From NCBI GenBank assembly GCA_020746875.1, contig JAGTJL010000027.1:372001-436000 (forward strand): a stretch of DNA of 64,000 nt. The letters run 5' to 3'. This DNA is from Rhexocercosporidium sp. MPI-PUGE-AT-0058. Taxonomy: Eukaryota > Ascomycota > Leotiomycetes > Helotiales. Positions 1 to 12,120 of the stretch are shown piece after piece. The position numbers and the translations under genes were made by a program. Position 1 is the stretch's first letter, and every line of letters begins with the position of its first letter. The notes under the pieces were generated by a model. It was not told the origin of the DNA. It made no database searches and saw nothing but the letters and a program-made list of their open reading frames with translations.

Positions 1-283
1 CATGGTGTTCTTTCCGTTTCGACTATCAAGACATCTGAACGCTCGATTTCTGTAGCGAAGAGAGGATAGAATAGAGGATAGAGGAGAAAGGTAAATGGGA
101 GGAATTACTCATCAACCGCACGTTTCATTCAGTGGTATCAAAAATGCCGCTATCACTTCCATCCATCCAAGAACTAAACAAACAACTCTCCACGAAAAGT
201 ACAAATACCCACAAGAAGAGAACTTTCTCACTCGTCCCTCTCACTCGTCCCTCTCACCCTCGTCTACTTATCCCCTATTTCCC
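1..283. other. 3' flank of the VHS-GAT gene
   Basis: No gene is visible. The stretch lies downstream of the minus-strand VHS-GAT stop codon and is probably its 3' UTR plus intergenic DNA. The window edge cuts it. Confidence 0.4.
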
Positions 284-1917
284 CTAGTACCGGTAAACAG
301 GCTCTTTCGTTCCAGGTTGAACACCATACCCCGTCCTCCTATCATCATCATCCTCATCTGGCGTCTCGGGAACAGCAGCATGCATTGTAGTCTTTCCTAT
401 CGAACTCTCCTGTCTGCCCATATAACTAGGCATCTCTCTAAATCCAGGATGGTACGGCTCAATACCTAGACGATCATTAAACTGGCCTGTCGAGGAAGAT
501 GCCTGATCTTTCGGAAATGGCGGGTTATGTGTTTGGGTTGTTGAGGTCTTGGGATCTGAGAAAGGATTTTCGTCGTCAGAGCCTGTAGGGGCGTAGTCTC
601 CTGGAGGTGGAATTGGCGGTTGGTTGACAGCTTTCCGCGCTGAGGGGGTTGACAGTGTAGGAGGTGGCCCAGGAGGAGCGGCGTATCCAGAATCTGTTCT
701 TCCTGGTGGTGGGCCTGGGGGAGGAGAGAATCCTGCTTCCGGTCTTGGTGGGGGAGTTGGCTCTCCATTTCCCAAGCCTGCTGCTTTGCGTGCGCCGAGA
801 AGGGCGCGCTGGTGTTGGTTCATGGCTTTGTTAAGTTGCTCGTTTGTTTCAATCAACGTCTCCATTGTATCGTTGTCTGGAGAGGGGTTTTCTGCGATCA
901 TGTAGGCCTGGATACTCCTACTTGCACTCTGGCAGCGATCTGCGAATTCGCGGACGAGTTCATTTTGTATGAGTTCGGAAGGAGGGGTACTTTGTACGAC
1001 TTGGGATAGCAGACCGGCTGATGTACGGGCTTCTTCGATTCTGGAGCTCAGTTCGTGTGGTTGGGGAAGTCGACGACTGTGGTGATTCCGAGAGAAGTAG
1101 TTCTGTTCATTGCCTTGGAATGGAGGAGCATTCATGGTTCGGGGTACTGCTGGGCCCTGCGTTTGTTAGAAGAGTTGGCCAGTATGGAACGGGGCACAAA
1201 CATGTATCTTGACCATCTTCTCATGCTCCTTCTTCCACATCTCGTTCAACAGCACCAGCCCCTCATCGCCAGCCTTCTCCCTTCCGAACGTATCCAGAGT
1301 CTCCATCAATATCTGCTTCACACTTGGGTCCCTCCCCATCCGCAACAGCTCCTTGACAACCTGCACGAACTTCGCATCGATGTTCCTCGTAAATGTCTTT
1401 CCAGGGTTATCGGCCAGAATGCGGATGAGCATGATGCCATTGTATTGAACGTATGGTTTGGTATAGTTGTCTTTGGAGAGGAACTTTCGGATTACGTAGG
1501 ACGCCTCCTTGGCCGCAGAGGGGGACGATTCGCAAGCTTCGACAATTGTAGGAAGGTAGAGGACTTCTTCGCCCTGGCAAGACTGTTAGGGCGCCAGATA
1601 TACCATTTATCATCACTTAGACAACATACCGATCCATTTGGACCTCCAGACTCGCAGAACAATCGCTGGGGCACAATCAGCCTGATTCAAGCATGGAGTT
1701 ACCGCCGACCACCTACCACATTCCTCGTCGCATTTGCTTCTGGCGTATCGAGTTGGATCTCTGGAGAGGTATCGACAACATCGTTATTTGCTGCACAGTA
1801 GTTAGTAACGCAGCGTTGTGCTGGCTATTGCCGGAGAGGGCGGCGGTTTGTTTGCTTACGCTTGCGCCGAATAGAACCCAGCATGCTCTTCATGCCCATG
1901 CTCTTCATGGCTTTCAT
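284..1917 (-). CDS. VHS and GAT domain endocytic adaptor (LSB5-like)
   Basis: Five exons read on the minus strand: 1917-1860, 1790-1717, 1665-1630, 1573-1202 and 1156-284, about 470 residues. Exons 2-4 give a VHS domain (NATRNV, RLFCESGGPN, EEVLYLPTIVEAC, VIRKFLSKDN, LIRILADNPG). Exon 5 holds a helical GAT-like region (roughly residues 195-280), then proline-rich PPPGPPP stretches and an NPF motif (DENPFSD) of the kind that binds EH domains. VHS-GAT proteins of this layout, such as yeast LSB5, work at the actin/endocytosis and ubiquitin-sorting interface. All junctions have GT/AG borders and keep frame. The start at 1917 (M-K-A-M-K-S) precedes a basic GSIRRK segment. The frame stays open upstream to ATGs at 2166 and 2172, which would add a poly-Asn/Thr tract of about 85 residues, so the start is uncertain. 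Confidence 0.85.
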
Positions 1918-1989
1918 GGCTGCGGGTTTGCTGGGGAGGTGAACAGGTGTGTAGGTGACAGAGTAGAAGACGGTGGAGGAGAAGGAGGA

Positions 1990-2312
1990 GCGGTTGGTGT
2001 TGTTGTTGTTGTTGTTGTTGATGTTGTGCAGATTGTTGGTGTTTGTAGTCGTCGTAGTATTCGTAGTAGTGTTGCGGCGCAGCGGCAGTGGGGGAGGAGC
2101 AGGAGCACTTTCGCCTGCAGTTCCGCCCGCAGTAATTCCGCCTCTGTTGCCTCGTGGCTTCGGCATCTGCACCTTCAGGAACCAATTATTATATTATTTT
2201 TTATGCTTCAAACTCAACTCACTTGATCTCAATTCACTCACTCACTCACTCACTGACTGACTGACTACTGACTGTACTTGACTTCCGTCAAACTCAACTC
2301 AACTCAACTCAG
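1990..2312. repeat. Simple-sequence tracts upstream of the VHS-GAT gene
   Basis: A GTT/GTA-rich run lies at about 1996-2070. It reads as poly-Asn/Thr if the upstream ATG is used. A TCAC then CTGA tetranucleotide run lies at about 2229-2275, and a CTCAA pentanucleotide run at about 2288-2312. They fall in the probable 5' UTR and promoter of the minus-strand gene. Confidence 0.6.
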
Positions 2313-5300
2313 TTCAATCAGTTCAATTCTCTCAGTCAGCTCAGCTTTTATACCTTTCGCCGCAGCATCGCTCATGCGCGTGCATATACGTATACCCACC
2401 CTCGGATCAGACTTTCTTCTCCTATCGCGCATATCCATCCCACATAAGTCACAGTTGTCGTCGATACTCCACAGTAGAGGCACAACAACCTCGCTGGCGA
2501 CTGTCGTCGTCGTCGTCACCTCTTGGCTTCTTGCGTCGGCACTGAGGGGATATTCCATCCTTTGCGTTCCTCAGCCAAGGATGTAGTTTGCTTCGTTACA
2601 TGCACAGCCTCCATTCGTGTCTCTCTTGTCCTTCATCGTCGTCTCCTATCGTATCGTTTATCTCTCGTCGTCCAGCCTTCCGTCTTTAGCTTCATCTGAA
2701 TCTCCGTCGGTGCCTTTTCTCAATGGTCAGGTTTCGCTGCCAAGTCTCAAGATGGGGATGAAACGCGTGGAAGCTTTGTCAGAGAATGGAATGCTTCGTA
2801 TCACGAGATGGTTTTTTGGTACCTCTAGATACCAAGGTAAGGGACGAGAAGGTGGTACGGGGGGACTCATCGTGACACGACAGCCTCTTTCTCCGTTCGT
2901 TAGAGGGAATTTCCTAGTTGGAGCCATCCGACTTCTCATTCATTTCTCGCATTTGAGCTGCCATAGCTGTACAGGCTTTTAGGGATAAGGAAAATGTACA
3001 AATTCATCTTCAATCTTGATGATTCCTCTTACCACTTCCCTTCTGTGGCAGAAGTTGGGATGATTCAGTGCTCTACTACAGGAAGTAAGGTTTGTTTGGT
3101 CGTCAAAGCAGTCAGTGTTGCCTATTTAAGCGGACCATACCATCTGTTCTTCTGGGAGGCTGCTGCGTGATGGTGAGCCCCTAGTCTGATTACGAGTCCA
3201 TCACCTAATTCCGCGAACTCTGAGCAGTCTTGTCTTCGCTACTGGCTATGTTCTTCACAGTAAGAAGTCACTTGCGTGGCTTGAAGAGCAGTTCCACCCC
3301 CCTACACCCCCTCGATACGATTAGTCCAAGCTGAATCTACTTTTTTCAACTCGCTCCAGATGCCGACTTCCAGAATACCATCCCCTCGGTTCATCCGCTG
3401 GGTTCTCCATCTCGTTTATCTCCCCGCACGACACAAGCCATCCCTTGGTCACCAATCTAACCGCCAGTCTTTCTCCCTCAGATTGCCTTATCCTAGATGT
3501 TCATGTTTTCCGTCTCGGAATCAAACGAAGGAATAGAATATTTGGAGTTGAGGTAAGAAGATATCCAGCTTTTAGACCTTCGTCCTTTAAGCACACTTCT
3601 TTCGATCGTTCTATAGACATTCCCCCCTATCCTTCCACTTTCTTTGCTGCCCTCCTGAGTAGATGTGAGTTTGAGGCGGCCTTAAGCGAAAGTACCACCA
3701 CTCATGCATCATCCCTTTCCTTACCTGCCATCACGAACTTACCACCCATATGATTTCCTTCTCCCTCTTCTGAACTCATTTCCCTCCGCCCATTCAAGAA
3801 AGCAAACAAACAAAACAAAATCTATTCGTACGACCCCATGACCTTGATATAAGTAAATATCCAACGGCGCACCACCAAACCCCTTTTCCTCCCTTCCTTC
3901 CTCTTACTCACTACCTACCCATGCTTCCATCTTTCTCGAACTCCCTGCCACCAATCACATCCCTGCAAGACCATGACCGGTCTTCTCCTAAATGCGGAAG
4001 CGATGATGCAAGGGTGCGGTAGAATCAGGGGTCTTGGCTAAGGGAAATGCTAAAGACGGAGATGCCGCAATTGTGGGTTGCGAGATTAAGCATGGTCTGA
4101 AATGCCACGAAGTCTTCGAGATTTGCATAGGATAGGGGCAGTTGCGACAGTGCATGAGTGTTGCGTAGATGCGGGTGGGTGAATTGACGGTGTTAGTTGG
4201 ATATGTAGAGTAATACTGTAAAGCTGGCAGTGGAACAAAATGCCGAGAAACTGTGCCTCGCGACAACGCGAGGGAGGATGCAGCTTCTGCCCAAAATTTA
4301 TTCGTAGCATTGAAAAGCACTAGTAGTCCTCTCGAACACGAGACCCATATGCTCGATTGGGATTGCGCCTGGGAGGAATCCATATTTGGTTTGAGCTTGA
4401 TTTTTGAGTGGCATGGGTTACATGGATATTTAATTTGAAATGCGGGCGATGGAAGATCCGTTTGTCGAGTCTCCATGGGAAAGACAGTCTGTACCTGCTT
4501 CGGGACGATGATATGTAACGAAAGCGTATCCTCCCTCCCAAAGTCAGCGAACAAAGGCTACGGTATAGTTCTTATCCTCCCTTGCGGTAGTTGGGACTTT
4601 GATAAACTACGTACAATGTCCACTTGGCAGACGTATCACATTTCGTTTGCTGAAGCGTTCAAGAAAGTCTCCCAAACTGCCCCGAAGCAAGTCAAATAAA
4701 TGTTCTTCCTAAGCCCTGGCGCATGCCTCTGGACCCAGAAAGGGTCGAGTAAGTCCAATTGATACAGCTACCATCTGATTATTAGGGTACTGTACAGTAC
4801 AGTCGGTGCTGGTCCAGTCATATCTCGTCGACTTTTGCGCGGAGATCCAATCCTTATCCTGCTGTGGGGGGTAAGCAGCAAATTTTAACACAGCTCGTAT
4901 TCTTCTCCTTTCAGACTGACTTCACTCTTGCACTCACTCGAACTCGACTTGATGGTAGTAGGTGAGTAAGCTACATGGCATTGAAGATACCCATATGGGA
5001 GAGACCTCGACGAAAGTTTCATTGGCATCAATCCATCCGTCTATCTATCTATACTGCCGCAGACTTATTCCCAGCCCAGGTACATGGGACAGCGGGCCAA
5101 ACCCGACGAGATGGATTGGCGTCGCGCCGTCCTTCCCTCCTTCCCTCCTTCCCTCCTCCTTCCCCTTCTTTTCTTGGATGCCACAGCTCTAGCCTTACTT
5201 GAGTAAAGAAGGTTCAGCCAATCAGATAATCAGCCAATCGCAGAGCCCAGTCACTCACTCTCTCTCTCACTCAGCCACTCCTTTCGACTTGACTCGAACT

Positions 5301-5509
5301 TGAACTCGAACTCGACCTCTTCCTCACTTCTTTTGCTTCTTCTTCTTCTTCTTTACCTTCTCCTTCTCCCTCTCCGCCGCATCACTACACCCTTTTTCGT
5401 CCCTCACGATAGCGTCGCGCACATCTCCAGCCCCGCCGCCCTCGACCGGATTGAATGGAATTGTCGCATCGCATCGCATCCCCTCTCCCTCCCATCCTCT
5501 TCGCCGGCC
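2313..5509. other. Long intergenic region between divergent genes
   Basis: I recognise no gene in these 3.2 kb. Open frames exist, such as a 188-codon minus frame at 3988-4554, but they start at a non-ATG codon, show no known motif and have no clear splice partners. Pyrimidine-rich blocks are frequent: repeats of CCTTCCCT at about 5125-5165 and TCT-rich runs at about 5320-5370. Fungal promoters often look like this. The region probably carries the promoters and leader exons of the two flanking genes. Confidence 0.4.
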
Positions 5510-6752
5510 ATGATGTTCCTCTCCAACAACCAGACGAGGGCGCGACTCCCATGGATAGCCTCCCTCTGCGGACTCTTCCTCATCTGGTCGCTATGGTCCT
5601 TAGGAGTAAACTTGAAGCCATTCACAATCTCCCTTGACGTGAGTTCAATCCTATCCGCCCAAACAGTTCGCGATCAACACCCCCTGATAGCAACATCATA
5701 CCAAACGAAACACTAAAAAAGTCGCAGGATCATCCTATGGACCACCTAGGCAACCCCGATAAGAATATCGGTCCCATCCCCATCGCGAAACCTTCTCCTC
5801 CGAAATACGCAGCGTTCGAAGACCAGGCCGCCCACGCCAACGAGACAGACTACGTCTCCGAACGCCCATTGATCCTGTACGCATACTTTGAGACGGAACT
5901 CGCGCGCAAGAATCTGCAGTTCTACATCACCCATGCCCTGCACAATGCCGCCGACTTCCTATTCATCTTCAATGGCGAGACGAATGCCAACGAGCTGCTG
6001 CCGGAAGCGGGAAATATTCGATTCATCCACCGAGAGAACAAGTGCTATGATCTGGGGGCTTTCGCGGAGGTCTTGACCACGAACGATCTGTACAAGAAGT
6101 ACAAGCGCTACATTACCATGAATGCCAGTATCCGGGGTCCATTCCTGCCGTACTGGTCGGAGGGCTGCTGGAGTGACATGTACCTGAGCAAGATTACAGA
6201 AGAGACAAAGGTACTTCCTGCCTTTCTCCTATGTGGAATGCCAACTAATGAGAATAGCTTGTTGGGATGACAATGAACTGCAATATCCACAATCACATCC
6301 AATCAATGATCTGGGCCTACGACCGCACGACCATCGAAATCCTCCTCTTCCCCTCCGCGCCACTTGTCAAGAAATACAAGGAGATCCTCGGTCCATACGT
6401 CCTAGACCCAGTAACTCCAGTTCCGGCCATGACAGCACCAGGTATTAATTCCTGTCCGCACGAATACTGGGACGCCGTCGCTATTGAGGTGTATGCGACG
6501 GGATTGATCCAAGCGGCTGGATACAAAGTTGATGCCATGATGTTTGCTTTCCATAGCAGTGCGAAATACCAAGAGACGTGTAAGGAGAATGGGGATGTTC
6601 TTGTCCATGGGCGATACTACGGCATGGATCTTCATCCGTATGATACAGTTTTTGCAAAGACGAATCGGGGAATTGGTCCGTTGGTTTTGGAGAGGTTGAC
6701 GGATTGGACTGATGGGAATGGATATACGAGCTACGATCGATGCCATATTTGA
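5510..6752 (+). CDS. Type II membrane glycosyltransferase-like protein
   Basis: Three exons: 5510-5638, 5728-6210 and 6258-6752, 368 residues. Both introns have GT/AG borders (GTGAGT and GTACTT donors) and keep phase 0. The start is the double ATG at 5510/5513, just ahead of one hydrophobic segment (residues about 13-30, WIASLCGLFLIWSLWSLGV), so the protein looks like a single-pass Golgi or ER type II membrane protein with a lumenal catalytic part. The body contains LILYAYFET, ENKCYDLGAF, YITMNASIRGPFLPYW and VGMTMNC, a pattern I associate with bacterial RgpF-like (rhamnan synthesis) and related eukaryotic glycosyltransferase-like proteins. No classical DxD motif was located with certainty, so donor and acceptor are unknown. 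The gene looks intact. Confidence 0.8.
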
Positions 6753-8124
6753 TCGCATTCGAATGCAAAGGACGACATCCAGAAAATGGGAAGTTAAAAT
6801 AGGCGGGAGCAAGCCTAGGGAGGGAACTTTGCCGATTCGAGAAATCCTGATATAGGTGGATTGGCAGATGTGGTCTAGGCGGTCTAGATAGACCTACGGG
6901 CAAAATTCATGTGAGCATTTGAGCGGGCGGCGTTAAAGAGGCGGCTTTTTAGATCAGTTAGCATTAAGCTAGGGGTGATCTGGCTCTGTCTATTACGAAT
7001 AAGGCAGGGCGTATGGGGTAGTTGAAGAAGCGTTGGAATGTGTATCATATCAGAAGGGAGCAAGGCAAGCTCAGAAGAAGAAGGGCCTGAATGACGCCCG
7101 AGGAACGCTTGATAAAGCCTAATGTTAATGTTACCATGATGGAAAAGAAATCTCTAAGACCCTCGGCGTATAAACAGCCATCGTAACAGCTTTCTTTTCA
7201 TTTTCCAAAGAGGTTATAGAGGTGAACCGAATCATGTCAATTCAGGTCCGAGAAAAGTCTCACTCCTTTAGATTTTGGGAATAGTGTCATGGTGTAAAGT
7301 ACTCAGCTTACACTCTCCGTTCAAAACAAGCAACCGACCCTTCTCTTGTATCACCTGCCTTCACACCGTCTCCCCTTCCCTTCTCGTCTCTATTATGGTT
7401 TTGAGTCATGGACTTTCTCGTCCTGTTTCATGTATCGTCTCCCTACAGTAGTTTTCCTATGGGAAGCCGCTTTCATTGTATTCCTTTTTTATTTTTATCC
7501 TATTTTATTCTGACTTTAGAGGGAGGGGGCTCTTAGCGAGTGTGGTTTTGCCCTGGTTGATGATGGTCCGTATCAGAAGAACAGGATCTTGGGATCTTGA
7601 TGATTATGATTAGGGGTTCTTGCACATACTACGTGGCATTTTATTATTGATCCTCAGCCTACGAACAAGAATGGGTGTCTCGCATAAAAGTCTTTTGAGT
7701 CTGCCTCCTCCCCGCCCCAGAGCGAGTGTTTTCTGGAATTGTGATTGACTTCTGATTATAAATTTGGGTGAGGAGTTTGGTGATGTGGAATTGGATCATT
7801 GAATCGGGGTTTTTTCTGAGGGGGGATAATTTGTATGAATGAATTCACATATGCCGCTTTGACGTTGCGAAGTTAACTTTCACTCGAATGTGAACCGTGG
7901 GCGATGTAGAATCTCTTCCGCCCTCTCTCTATCTTCATTTCCTCCAAGCCACTGCGGGACTTGCTTAGAACCATATGGATGATCAGAGAATGAGATGCAG
8001 AGGATATACCAAGATCGATCTTCACATCATCTTACGCCCATCAATAGTAAAAGTGGACTGTAGAATTTGATAACTCGGCCTTCAAGCGGGAGGCTATGTT
8101 TGCTGTCCATTTCAATCTACAGCA
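6753..8124. other. Convergent intergenic region
   Basis: It lies between the 3' ends of the glycosyltransferase-like gene and the Zn2Cys6 regulator. It is T-rich in places (7440-7530). I see no open frame of note, tRNA or repeat. Confidence 0.4.
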
Positions 8125-9718
8125 TCAATCCCAAGCCCTCCTATCATCGCCCCTGACCCTCCTCTCCCTCCACCACAACTCCTCAAGATCCATCTTAAAA
8201 GCCTCCGCAACCACAAAGCTCCTCGTCGAGATCTCACCCAACATACCCAGAATCTCCCCCCTCTCCACCTCAGTCACAGCCCTCGCACCTGCAACCCTCA
8301 ACGCAAACACGAATAAAGCGCCCGCTATGTTGGTGGTTGATAATGCCAGCTGCGTCTGTGAGATTATAGAGGCGACGTGTGCTTGTATTACTGTTGGTGA
8401 TAGGTTTGGGAACGGGATTGTGTCGAACTGAGGTCGGTAGTCAAACAAGCCTGTTAGGTAGATTGAGATGGCGTGGTAGTAGATTGTTGCGAGGAGGGAC
8501 CAGGGATCGTTCTCTAGAGACATTGCGGAAGCGAGGAAGGTCTGGTACCAATCGTCGATGGCTTGCCGTAGCAAAATCCCTTCAGTGGCGAGGTCAATGA
8601 GCCCTCCGTCGACGAGGTGTGATGGGACTTCGGTGTCCTCTTTCACAACTTGCCAAACCCTAATGCCTAAGTTAATTCCGGATTTTCGCAAGTGTGAGAG
8701 AAGGTCAATTACCTCTCGCCCAATCCCTGCGTCTCCAACATCAGATCATACATCTTCTCCTTCGGATGCCAATCACTCACATCCTGCACCCACATCTTCT
8801 CCATCAACTCCACCCACGGCCTGTCATTCAGAAAAGTCGGTTCCGAGAATGTCAGTGAGCGTGATATCTCGAAGATCCGGACCGTGAGGAAGAATGACCG
8901 GCCTCGACCTGTAAGATGCGCATCTGGACCTCGTAGTTGGAGCATTCGAGACGTGCCGTATAGAATATGCTTCACCCATCCTGACCCTGTCACGTCATAC
9001 ATAAGCTACAGTACTAAGTCAGTTTCTCTCCCACCATCCAATCCAGAAGAAAGAGTAGTACCTCAAACAGCCCCAAGAACAACGTCGTCCACAACGCAGC
9101 ATCATTCTTCTTAACATTCCTACATCGTATCTCCTCCTGAAACTCTACAAGCGAACTCTTATACGAAGACAACGCAGCAACGATAGCAGCTCTCCTCTCC
9201 CCCATAGGCGCCAGCATCTCTTTGCTCGCATTCAACGCACCAACCGCCATCGCGGCATGGTACAGACTAGGCGAGGACTGGAAATTTGCCACGATGCCGT
9301 CCATGTCCAGGGAACCGCCTGAGAAGTCATTCCGTACTATGAAGACCGAGAAGAATTGGGCGATGAAGTTGCTGGATTTTGGCTGTTGCACCTTTTTCGG
9401 GAGGTTGGGTGTGAGTATGAGCGTTCGGTCTGAGATCTTTGGTTGGAGTTGTAAAGTTGAAGATGAAGGAGGTTTGTCATTCACGAAAACTACGCCTACG
9501 CTCTTGCTCGCTGGTGGGGGCATGCATGGGATCTTCTTCTTTACGCAGTATGCACATGGCGAGCCGCCTTCACACTGGAAAGGGTTAGTATCGAACGCTG
9601 GTACTACGGGGAGGTGTGGGTAATGACCAACCTTGATTCGTCGCCGAGAACATGCCTGGCACCGGGTTCGGATGGCCCGTTTATCTAGTGGTCCTAGAAC
9701 CATTTTGAGGAGATTCAA
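8125..9718 (-). CDS. Zn(II)2Cys6 transcription factor
   Basis: Four exons on the minus strand: 9718-9632, 9574-9062, 9005-8713 and 8659-8125, 475 residues. Removing the first intron joins CQACSRRRIK to CEGGSPCAYC, giving the full binuclear cluster C-x2-C-x6-C-x5-C-x2-C-x6-C near residues 20-46. The rest is helical and resembles the C-terminal part of fungal-specific regulators, with segments like SSPSLYHAAMAVGAL, but I cannot assign a target pathway. An alternative ATG at 9703 would drop five residues. The divergent neighbour 1.1 kb away is a secreted esterase, so the shared promoter may link them; this is inference. At about 475 residues it is short for the class and may lack a long middle-homology region. 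Confidence 0.85.
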
Positions 9719-10788
9719 GCGTCTTAATAGCGCTTTGTGATCGTGGCGTCACGTTTGGTTCTTCGTCATTGGAGGACGAGGAAGTGAAATGCAGAGAGGA
9801 GAGAGTTCTGGAAGGAGAAATATTCGAGCGCGATATGGACCTGGGACGCCTGGGATACGGCTGAGCTTGTATTCATATTGAAGTGGATGCCTGGTCAGCT
9901 CCCAGTCTCGCATTTACCCACAATCGAGTCCCTCTATCCGCTTGTTGTTAATTTCGTGTGTCATTGCGTTGCCGTTGTGAGAGGAAGGATTTGATGCCAA
10001 GGCCTGGAGTGGAAGGGTTGTGGATGTGTCGCTATCCCCGATTTGGAAGCGATTGAGCGCGCTCTCCACGTGATACATGCTGGGGCTGAGTTGTTTCCCT
10101 TTTTGATAGACATTCCTTTCCCATGATTCCATGCCGATGAAGTCGGGATGATCTGAAATTCCTCCAAGACATATACTGAATGTGTAGATTGCCTCAATGT
10201 GGACGTTGTCCAAAATATTGTTTACTCATAACCCTTTTCGGTGATGTAGTGAACGCGAAGCGAGGTCTGACATGACTCGGTCAGTAATGCCAAGATATCA
10301 CGAGTCCCAACACTAAATGTTTTGCTGCTTATTTATCCTGCATCATTTTACATGAGGGAAAGGATCTGCAAAGGGCGTATTGCAGAGTCCTCTACTCAAT
10401 TCCGGCCAGACTGCGGAGAGCTTATTACCCAGGGCCTCGCCTCGCCTCGTATAATGATTGACCCAGGTGCCTGGTCTGTGGCACAAGGCTGCGGGATTCC
10501 CAAGTTCACTAAACTGCATTTGGCAGCTTTTGGACGCACTTTTTGGAAAACGGTTCTCGAAGATTGCCTATGGAGGAAAGGTTTGAACGAAATTACAAGA
10601 TTAAATTGACTATTTTGAGAGGCATAGCCTTGGACCCTTCAATGTCTCCGAGTACCGTGAATAATATATAAACCGCGTCCCTGGAGGGTTGTCCATCTCA
10701 TCCAGCAGAGCACTATCGTTCAACTCCGACACAGCTCAACTCCTTTTTCTCTCTACCCAACACTATAACCACCTCACTTACAATCACC
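9719..10788. promoter_or_regulatory. Divergent promoter region, regulator and esterase
   Basis: 1.07 kb between divergent start codons. A TATA-like box (ATAATATATAAA) lies at about 10661-10672, some 120 bp before the esterase ATG. A 100-codon minus frame at 9914-10213 shows no known motif and is treated as chance or as a relic. Confidence 0.45.
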
Positions 10789-11913
10789 ATGCTCTCCTTC
10801 GCTCCAACAGCCAGCCTCTTTCTGGCTGGCATAATCCAAGCCTCAGCGCTCACTCTTCCACCACCAACTGGACCCTACAACACCACTCTCGCGTCTTTCA
10901 AGCTCACAGACAAACTTCGGCTTGACCCTTACGCACCAACCAAAACTCCCCGAGCTCTCATGATCTCAGTATTCAACCCCGTTCCCGCATCTCAATGCTC
11001 GGCATTGCTCACGCCATACATGGATCCCATCACTGCCGAGTTCAAAGATGCAGCCTATGCTCCTCTCGGTATTCCAGCAGGAACTTTTGGCTCCATCAAT
11101 ATGCAGACCTGCAGGTCATCTTCCCGAAATGCCAAAGCCTACCCAATTGTTCTTTTCTCGACCGGAGGAGGTAATCCCAGACTCACCTACGCCATCATGG
11201 CGCAGCAGGTCGCAAGTGCTGGATACACCGTCATCACAATCGATCACCCGTACGATGCCGACATCGTCACGTTTCCAGACAACTCTACGGTTTTGGGAAT
11301 TGACGTCGAGACCGATATTGATTTCGCGGTGAATGTCCGAGCGAAGGATGTCTCTTTTGTACTGGATCAGCTATCTGTTCCTTCTATCTCCAATAAACTT
11401 TTTCCAGGAGTCGGCTGCGATCTCGATGTCTCCAAGGTCGCCATGTTCGGACACTCTCTTGGAGGAGCAACAGCGGCCCAGGTAATGCTGACAGACAAGC
11501 GAATCGTCGGCGGGGTCAACTTAGATGGTACATTCTTCAGCACAGTCGTCCAAAAGGGACTCAAGAGACCATTCATGATCTTCTCCCACGAGGGCAAAAA
11601 CCTCACTACTGACGAAAGCTGGACAGCTACTTGGTCAGTCTTGACGGGTTGGAAGAGGCAATTTGAGTTGAGGGGTAGCGCGCACGGAACTTTCACCGAC
11701 TTCCCAGCTCTCATCAATGCCTTGGGCTTTGAAGGGATGTTGGGAGATGCGGGTACTGAGCTTATCGGTACGATTGGAGGAGTGAGATCTTTGGAAATTA
11801 TCACTTCGTATGTGCAAGCATTTATGGCTTTCATGTTGAAGGGGAAGAAGAGTGCATTGCTGGATGGGAAGAACGGTACTTATCCTGAAGTCTCATTGGG
11901 TGCATCTTCATGA
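10789..11913 (+). CDS. Secreted PAF-acetylhydrolase-like alpha/beta hydrolase
   Basis: Single exon, 374 residues. The N-terminus is a signal peptide (about residues 1-20, ending near AS-A). The nucleophile elbow is GHSLGG with Ser223. Asp246 (VNLDG) and His299 (GSAHGTF) are good candidates to complete the triad. The STGGG segment near 124-128 fits an oxyanion loop. The layout (STGGG, IDHPYDA, GHSLGG, LDGT, H-TFTDFP) matches the platelet-activating-factor acetylhydrolase/lipase family, which cleaves short or oxidised acyl chains from phospholipids; fungal substrates are mostly unknown. Several N-x-S/T sites agree with secretion. A TATA-like box precedes it. The gene looks intact. Confidence 0.88.
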   Translation: MLSFAPTASLFLAGIIQASALTLPPPTGPYNTTLASFKLTDKLRLDPYAPTKTPRALMISVFNPVPASQCSALLTPYMDPITAEFKDAAYAPLGIPAGTFGSINMQTCRSSSRNAKAYPIVLFSTGGGNPRLTYAIMAQQVASAGYTVITIDHPYDADIVTFPDNSTVLGIDVETDIDFAVNVRAKDVSFVLDQLSVPSISNKLFPGVGCDLDVSKVAMFGHSLGGATAAQVMLTDKRIVGGVNLDGTFFSTVVQKGLKRPFMIFSHEGKNLTTDESWTATWSVLTGWKRQFELRGSAHGTFTDFPALINALGFEGMLGDAGTELIGTIGGVRSLEIITSYVQAFMAFMLKGKKSALLDGKNGTYPEVSLGASS

Positions 11914-12120
11914 GCTAGCTGGTTTCGGCCACGTTGGACGGGAAGCGCGCCAAAACCCCAATCAAGTATTTAATCATCTGCGGGAGAGCTTGGTCGAGAA
12001 TCTTTTCAGTGCCTTAGTATTTCAATTCATGGACTACAATGTAATACTAGATAGACTTCATCCTGTGTCCTACAAATGGAAACGACTTTGCGCTCATTGC
12101 ATGTAAGCTAAGTAGATTTA

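Noticed and set aside
4320..4385. Possible tRNA on the minus strand from a GTTCGAG box
   Set aside because: The stems do not pair and no cloverleaf forms.
3988..4554. 188-codon minus-strand frame in the 5' intergenic region
   Set aside because: Starts at a non-ATG codon, has no motif and unfavourable composition; likely chance.
9914..10213. 100-codon minus-strand frame between the regulator and the esterase
   Set aside because: No recognisable domain and no splice link to the regulator, whose own start and first intron are clear.
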